From: DASYAN01 sp036501345
GTDB taxonomy: Bacteria; Chloroflexota; Ktedonobacteria; Ktedonobacterales; Ktedonobacteraceae
NCBI GenBank assembly: GCA_036501345.1
Contig: DASYAN010000094.1
Coordinates: 1-8,684 of the forward strand
DNA: 8,684 bases
Direction of reading: 5' to 3'
The position numbers were made by a program, and so were the translations under genes. Under the pieces are notes generated by a model. That model searched no databases. It had not been told where the DNA came from and was given only the letters and a program-made list of their open reading frames with translations. Numbering within the stretch: position 1 is the stretch's first letter; each line of letters starts with the position of its first letter. This document shows, piece by piece, positions 6,489 to 8,684 of the stretch.

Positions 6489-7733
6489 TCATGTCGCATA
6501 GAAAGGATGGTCCTCCTCATCAAAAGCTGGATCTTCCCCAAAAAGAGGGGTATTAAAGAGTTTTCTCTCAAATTCAGACTCATCAAACAAACTCACTAAA
6601 AATACACCGCTCTCATCAGTAATAGCAACTAGATTTCGAAATCTTTTAGAATTAGGGAATGTTCTCACCATTAAGGCTCCTTCTTCAGATAAGGTAAAAA
6701 ACTGACCGTTATTATCTACAAGAGCAACTCGATCACTTGTTTCGACTACTGGACCAAGCTTAGTCGAATTTATGCTTAGGATGCGGCCAATAGGTTCTTT
6801 ACTCTTTTTATCCTTACCTAATCGAATTAGGTCATTATTGTTAGGGAAACTTAGTTGTATAGAATGAAGAAGTCCAGTATTCGTATGCAAAAAGAGTCTC
6901 GTGTTCGAATTAAATGTAAATTGGATTTCCTCCATTGGAATGTTATACCTCATCTGCGCCTCTTCAAAAAGATATCTTAAATCTTGCCCTTTGCTTTCTA
7001 TTGCAGTAAGCACTTTGCCTTCTGACTCAGATTCAGCTGTTTGCTCAGAGCTACTTTTAAAAAGGTCGAGACGGTTATGATCGGAATAATTCACGATATT
7101 GGGCCCTAACCATGACGTTCTACATGATTTGTCTGCCAGCGAATGCTTTATGCTACCTCTTCCCTGTTTTCGCCAATTAAAATCATCCACAAATGCGACA
7201 AGACCTTCTTCATTGCATGATGCATTGACTGTTCCATATTTCGCTGAGGTATTAAGGCAGCGAGCATCAAATTTCTTTTGCGACTTTTCTAAGTTAATAG
7301 GCCCTTTCTCATCCCATATCATATCAACATGATAAAAACCATTAGTTGCTCCCATATACAACCTTCTGTTATAGATAAGTATATCTAGAATAACTGGATC
7401 TGATATATCTAATTCCTGTTCCCCCAATAAAAAATCCCCTTTGCCCACCTCAAGAAAAGGTTGGGGAAACTTTTGGAATGCAGTAACCCACAGCGCTCTA
7501 TACACATCCGAGTTCCTCAAGAGGGATCTGGATTGCTCATTGGAGAGCCAATCATTGCGAGAGAACATATATGTTGGTATTGGCAAGCTACCAAAGAGTT
7601 GTTCTGTAGTATTGACTAACCTCTCAAAATCATAGGTGAGGATAGTCCTCTTCTCGGTAAGTATGAAGAGTCTTCCCATGTAGACATAGGCATCTTCATA
7701 AACGCCTGGGAAAAAGAGCTTTGCTATCTTCAT
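6489..7733 (-). CDS. hypothetical 414-aa protein, probable beta-propeller fold
   Basis: I do not recognise this protein. It has no signal peptide or membrane helix. Several segments share a strand-turn-strand rhythm typical of propeller blades: AYVYMGRLFILTEKRTILTY (15-34), DILIYNRRLYMGATNGFYHV (117-136), EGLVAFVDDF (176-185), TRLFLHTNTGLLHSIQL (278-294), GPVVETSDRVALVDNNGQFF (327-346) and NLVAITDESGVFLVSLFDE (367-385). A Ser/Glu-rich linker (227-240) splits the two halves, and the C-terminus is acidic. Its ATG overlaps the stop of the upstream 63-aa gene by ATGA and has AGAGAGGA in front, so the two are translationally coupled and probably partners. Base composition is visibly AT-richer than in the S9 and ArsR genes, a hint of separate origin. 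No catalytic motif is visible; a binding or scaffold role is the modest guess. Confidence 0.85.
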   Translation of the reverse strand: MKIAKLFFPGVYEDAYVYMGRLFILTEKRTILTYDFERLVNTTEQLFGSLPIPTYMFSRNDWLSNEQSRSLLRNSDVYRALWVTAFQKFPQPFLEVGKGDFLLGEQELDISDPVILDILIYNRRLYMGATNGFYHVDMIWDEKGPINLEKSQKKFDARCLNTSAKYGTVNASCNEEGLVAFVDDFNWRKQGRGSIKHSLADKSCRTSWLGPNIVNYSDHNRLDLFKSSSEQTAESESEGKVLTAIESKGQDLRYLFEEAQMRYNIPMEEIQFTFNSNTRLFLHTNTGLLHSIQLSFPNNNDLIRLGKDKKSKEPIGRILSINSTKLGPVVETSDRVALVDNNGQFFTLSEEGALMVRTFPNSKRFRNLVAITDESGVFLVSLFDESEFERKLFNTPLFGEDPAFDEEDHPFYAT

Positions 7734-7921
7734 AACTTTCCTCTCTGAATAGCTCTACCGACCTTCTTGGAAATAATACCACTTTCTATCCAGCTATTGA
7801 TAAAGTCATCAGAAGGAGTATCTTTAGAACGTGCAACTGGATAGCCGTGCCACGCATCTTGGGGGTTAGATGTACAAGGGTAATAATTACTTCCCTGGAT
7901 ATATTTTACTGCTGAGAGCAT
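7730..7921 (-). CDS. hypothetical 63-aa protein, first gene of an ATGA-coupled pair
   Basis: An unrecognised small protein. The N-terminal part, MLSAVKYIQGSNYYPC, is followed by QDAWHGYPVARSKD (21-34). The C-terminal half looks like two short helices, SDDFINSWIESGIISKKVGRAIQRGKL (37-63), with a Trp and a basic end. The ATG at 7921 has only a moderate ribosome site (AGGTTAGGTA). The stop overlaps the ATG of the 414-aa gene by four bases. The tidy coupling and protein-like composition support a real gene. A small DNA- or protein-binding partner of the larger protein is one possibility; I cannot assign a function. Confidence 0.8.
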   Translation of the reverse strand: MLSAVKYIQGSNYYPCTSNPQDAWHGYPVARSKDTPSDDFINSWIESGIISKKVGRAIQRGKL

Positions 7922-7949
7922 TACCTAACCTGGCAGGCATATCCCCACT

Positions 7950-7958
7950 AGTATATCA
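7950..7958 (-). promoter_or_regulatory. candidate extended -10 promoter of the 63-aa/414-aa unit
   Basis: On the minus strand TGA-TATACT (7958-7950) fits an extended -10 element (TGnTATACT). It lies 28 nt upstream of the ATG at 7921, giving a leader of about 22 nt. No good -35 box is visible, which is acceptable for an extended -10 promoter but keeps confidence low. Confidence 0.35.
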
Positions 7959-8040
7959 AATATATGCAAGGTCCTACTTAGGCATTAAAATTTAAAAATT
8001 ACCCCGTTTGTGCGGCTCCAACTGCCACCAGATAGGATAG

Positions 8041-8180
8041 GAGGATGTAAAAATAAGGACTACCAGCGAACTGACAGATGAGGAGGGAAAAAACTGGAGA
8101 GCTATTTGGTCATTGAACATCTAATGAAGTTCATCAAACTGGAAGCTTATCAGCAACTGAGAGAGCAGACTTCAGAGTAA
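8041..8180 (+). pseudogene. small frameshifted gene or remnant with an A AAA AAC heptamer
   Basis: One frame is open from 8041 to TAA 8122-8124 and contains KIRTTSELTDEEGK. The -1 frame takes over at 8094 and reads LESYLVIEHLMKFIKLEAYQ, ending at TAA 8178-8180. The switch point is A AAA AAC (8088-8094), in phase with the upstream frame, which is a textbook -1 slippery heptamer. Joined, the two parts give a smooth helical protein of about 45 residues. There is no proper ATG, GTG or TTG for the first part, so a decayed gene with an indel in the A-run is more likely than active programmed frameshifting. The start ELTDEE is loosely like the beginning of some transposases, but this is too short to name. 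Confidence 0.25.
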
Positions 8181-8223
8181 GGATACCGGCGGCTATTTTC
8201 GTATTTCCGGTTCCTTCACTGGG

Positions 8224-8472
8224 CTATTTTTCTGCGAATAATTCTTCAAGACTTTTCCCAGGAATGTATTCTATGATGTCCCCTTCAGCTATTGCTTTCT
8301 TCGTTTTAGCAAGTTCTCGTTCTCCTTCTGCAATGCCTTCTGGTGATGAAAATAGACGGTCCCATTCTCTTTCCTCAATCTCCTCTAAAAGCTGTTCTGA
8401 GATAGTTTTCAACTCGTCAAGAGAGAGCTGCTTTGCCTCTTCAACTATCCGCTGTGTTTGATCTGTTGTCAT
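8224..8472 (-). CDS. antitoxin-like small protein
   Basis: Encodes 82 aa with the features of a type II antitoxin-like or addiction-module small protein. An N-terminal helical part, TQRIVEEAKQLSLDELKTISEQLLEEIEE (6-34), precedes REWDRLFSSPEG (35-46) and a charged C-terminal arm, AIAEGDIIEYIPGKSLEELFAEK (60-82), of the kind that wraps a toxin. It is strongly acidic and has no signal peptide. ATG 8472 is preceded by AAAGGGA at a normal distance. No toxin gene follows within 300 bases, and the gene behind it encodes an unrelated unknown protein, so it is either an orphan antitoxin, one acting on a toxin elsewhere, or an unrelated small protein. The upstream region is occupied by what looks like a mobile element end, so its native promoter may have been replaced. 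Family assignment is by general resemblance only. Confidence 0.8.
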   Translation of the reverse strand: MTTDQTQRIVEEAKQLSLDELKTISEQLLEEIEEREWDRLFSSPEGIAEGERELAKTKKAIAEGDIIEYIPGKSLEELFAEK

Positions 8473-8506
8473 ATAACTATCCCTTTCTCTTTTGTGACGA
8501 CTCTCA

Positions 8507-8523
8507 ATCCCCTAGAAGGGGAT
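8507..8523. repeat. strong 7-bp hairpin, possible IS200/IS605-type right-end stem
   Basis: ATCCCCT (8507-8513) and AGGGGAT (8517-8523) pair perfectly around a 3-nt loop. On the minus strand CTC before it and GAG after it extend the stem with one T bulge. The stop codon of the minus-strand partial ORF lies inside the hairpin. An end of the kind AAGC-stem-TTGAG just after a tnpB-like stop is typical of IS200/IS605 right ends. Confidence 0.5.
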
Positions 8524-8684
8524 GAGCTTCTGAGTCACTTCAACGGTTTGGCCTGTTCCCGTGGGAACCTGCTCACATAGCAGTGGTTGATGCGGTGACT
8601 GACTCAGACAACAAGCATCCGAAGATGCTAGGGGCGCGTCTGCCCTCCTACTACGCCTAGTTAGACTAGGACGTAGATACGTAA
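8512..8684 (-). CDS. C-terminal end of a possible TnpB-type transposon protein (partial)
   Basis: The minus strand is open without a stop from the window edge (first full codon ends at 8682) to TAG 8512-8514, 56 codons. The tail is of low complexity (TRRSRRADAPLASSDACC) and ends PTGTGQTVEVTQKLIPF. Disordered tails followed at once by a hairpin are typical of TnpB proteins of the IS200/IS605/IS1341 group, RNA-guided nucleases. None of the diagnostic parts (RuvC-like motifs, zinc finger) lie within the window, so the call rests on the tail, the hairpin at the stop and the structured DNA. Alternatives are another transposase end or a chance open frame in a structured non-coding element. A 44-codon frame on the other strand (8526-8660) competes with it. 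Confidence 0.4.
   Translation of the reverse strand, partial: TYLRPSLTRRSRRADAPLASSDACCLSQSPHQPLLCEQVPTGTGQTVEVTQKLIPF

Larger units (their letters stand above)
7922..8223. other. intergenic stretch without an intact gene
   Basis: Between the 63-aa gene and the antitoxin-like gene there is no complete ORF on either strand. It contains the candidate promoter of the 63-aa gene, an AT-rich patch (7984-8000), the two-frame remnant at 8041-8180, and a small dyad ACCGG/CCGGT (8185-8189 and about 8207-8211). In particular no RelE, PIN or other toxin-like sequence is seen next to the antitoxin-like gene. Confidence 0.5.
8495..8684 (-). ncRNA. candidate omegaRNA-like structured region (partial)
   Basis: This stretch holds an unusual density of perfect inverted repeats: 8507-8523; 8530-8537 with 8600-8607 (CTGAGTCA/TGACTCAG); 8555-8560 with 8563-8568; 8569-8573 with 8579-8583; 8614-8619 with 8624-8629 (CGAA loop); and 8651-8661 with 8665-8676 (11 bp with one bulged A). 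The 8-bp pair encloses two of the smaller hairpins, so they could fold as one branched structure. A structured RNA overlapping the 3' end of a tnpB-like ORF is what is known for omegaRNA of IS200/IS605 elements. The guide would lie to the left, toward the antitoxin-like gene. Identity is inferred from structure and position only. Confidence 0.3.

Noticed and set aside
8526..8660. 44-codon plus-strand frame (ASESLQRFGLFPWEPAHIAVV...)
   Set aside because: It looks fairly protein-like but has no start with a ribosome site, lies in a strongly structured region, and the minus-strand frame ending in the hairpin explains the region better. It is not excluded.
1..8684. CRISPR array, tRNA or rRNA genes
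   Set aside because: I looked for regularly spaced direct repeats, tRNA-like cloverleaf arms with a GTTC-type T loop, and rRNA-like sequence, and found none.

Overview
The window is a bacterial chromosomal segment with a mixed, accessory character. The gene content is a kumamolisin-type S53 peptidase, an S9 prolyl-oligopeptidase-like enzyme, an ArsR plus AHSA1/SRPBCC pair, an NDT-like protein, an antitoxin-like small protein and a possible TnpB element end. With moderate GC and near-consensus sigma70-type promoters, this fits a soil Chloroflexota bacterium of the Ktedonobacteria type. That placement is an inference from gene content; there is no rRNA or marker gene to prove it.

Layout, left to right. 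(1) 1-900, plus strand: a nucleoside 2-deoxyribosyltransferase-like gene, possibly coupled to a 22-codon upstream ORF, then a short ORF that may be a decayed Crp/Fnr start. (2) 1144-2760, minus strand: a complete pro-kumamolisin-type serine-carboxyl peptidase with all catalytic residues. (3) 2761-3116: a gene-free stretch rich in CTAG-centred inverted repeats. (4) 3117-3320, minus: an unknown 67-aa protein divergent from (5) the operon at 3376-4376: ArsR repressor, SRPBCC protein, and an alpha/beta hydrolase reduced to its start signals plus its C-terminal end. A further lost-start ORF may follow. The operon promoter puts +1 on the A of the ArsR start codon, so the message is predicted to be leaderless. 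(6) 4520-6355, minus: S9 family peptidase with its own promoter, a strong Shine-Dalgarno and a TTG start. (7) 6489-7921, minus: an AT-richer two-gene unit overlapping by ATGA (63 aa and 414 aa, probably beta-propeller-like) of unknown function. (8) 7922-8223: no intact gene; two frames joined by an A AAA AAC heptamer look like one broken or frameshifted small gene. (9) 8224-8472, minus: an antitoxin-like 82-aa protein with no toxin beside it. (10) 8490-8684: a highly structured stretch whose minus strand is open to the window edge and ends inside a strong hairpin. This resembles the 3' end of an IS200/IS605-type tnpB with its omegaRNA and right end.

The best-supported functional unit is the ArsR-SRPBCC operon with its likely autoregulated promoter. 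The most interesting open items are the unknown ATGA-coupled pair, the structured right edge next to the orphan antitoxin-like gene, and the leaderless ArsR start. I saw no CRISPR array, tRNA or rRNA, and no complete known defence system.
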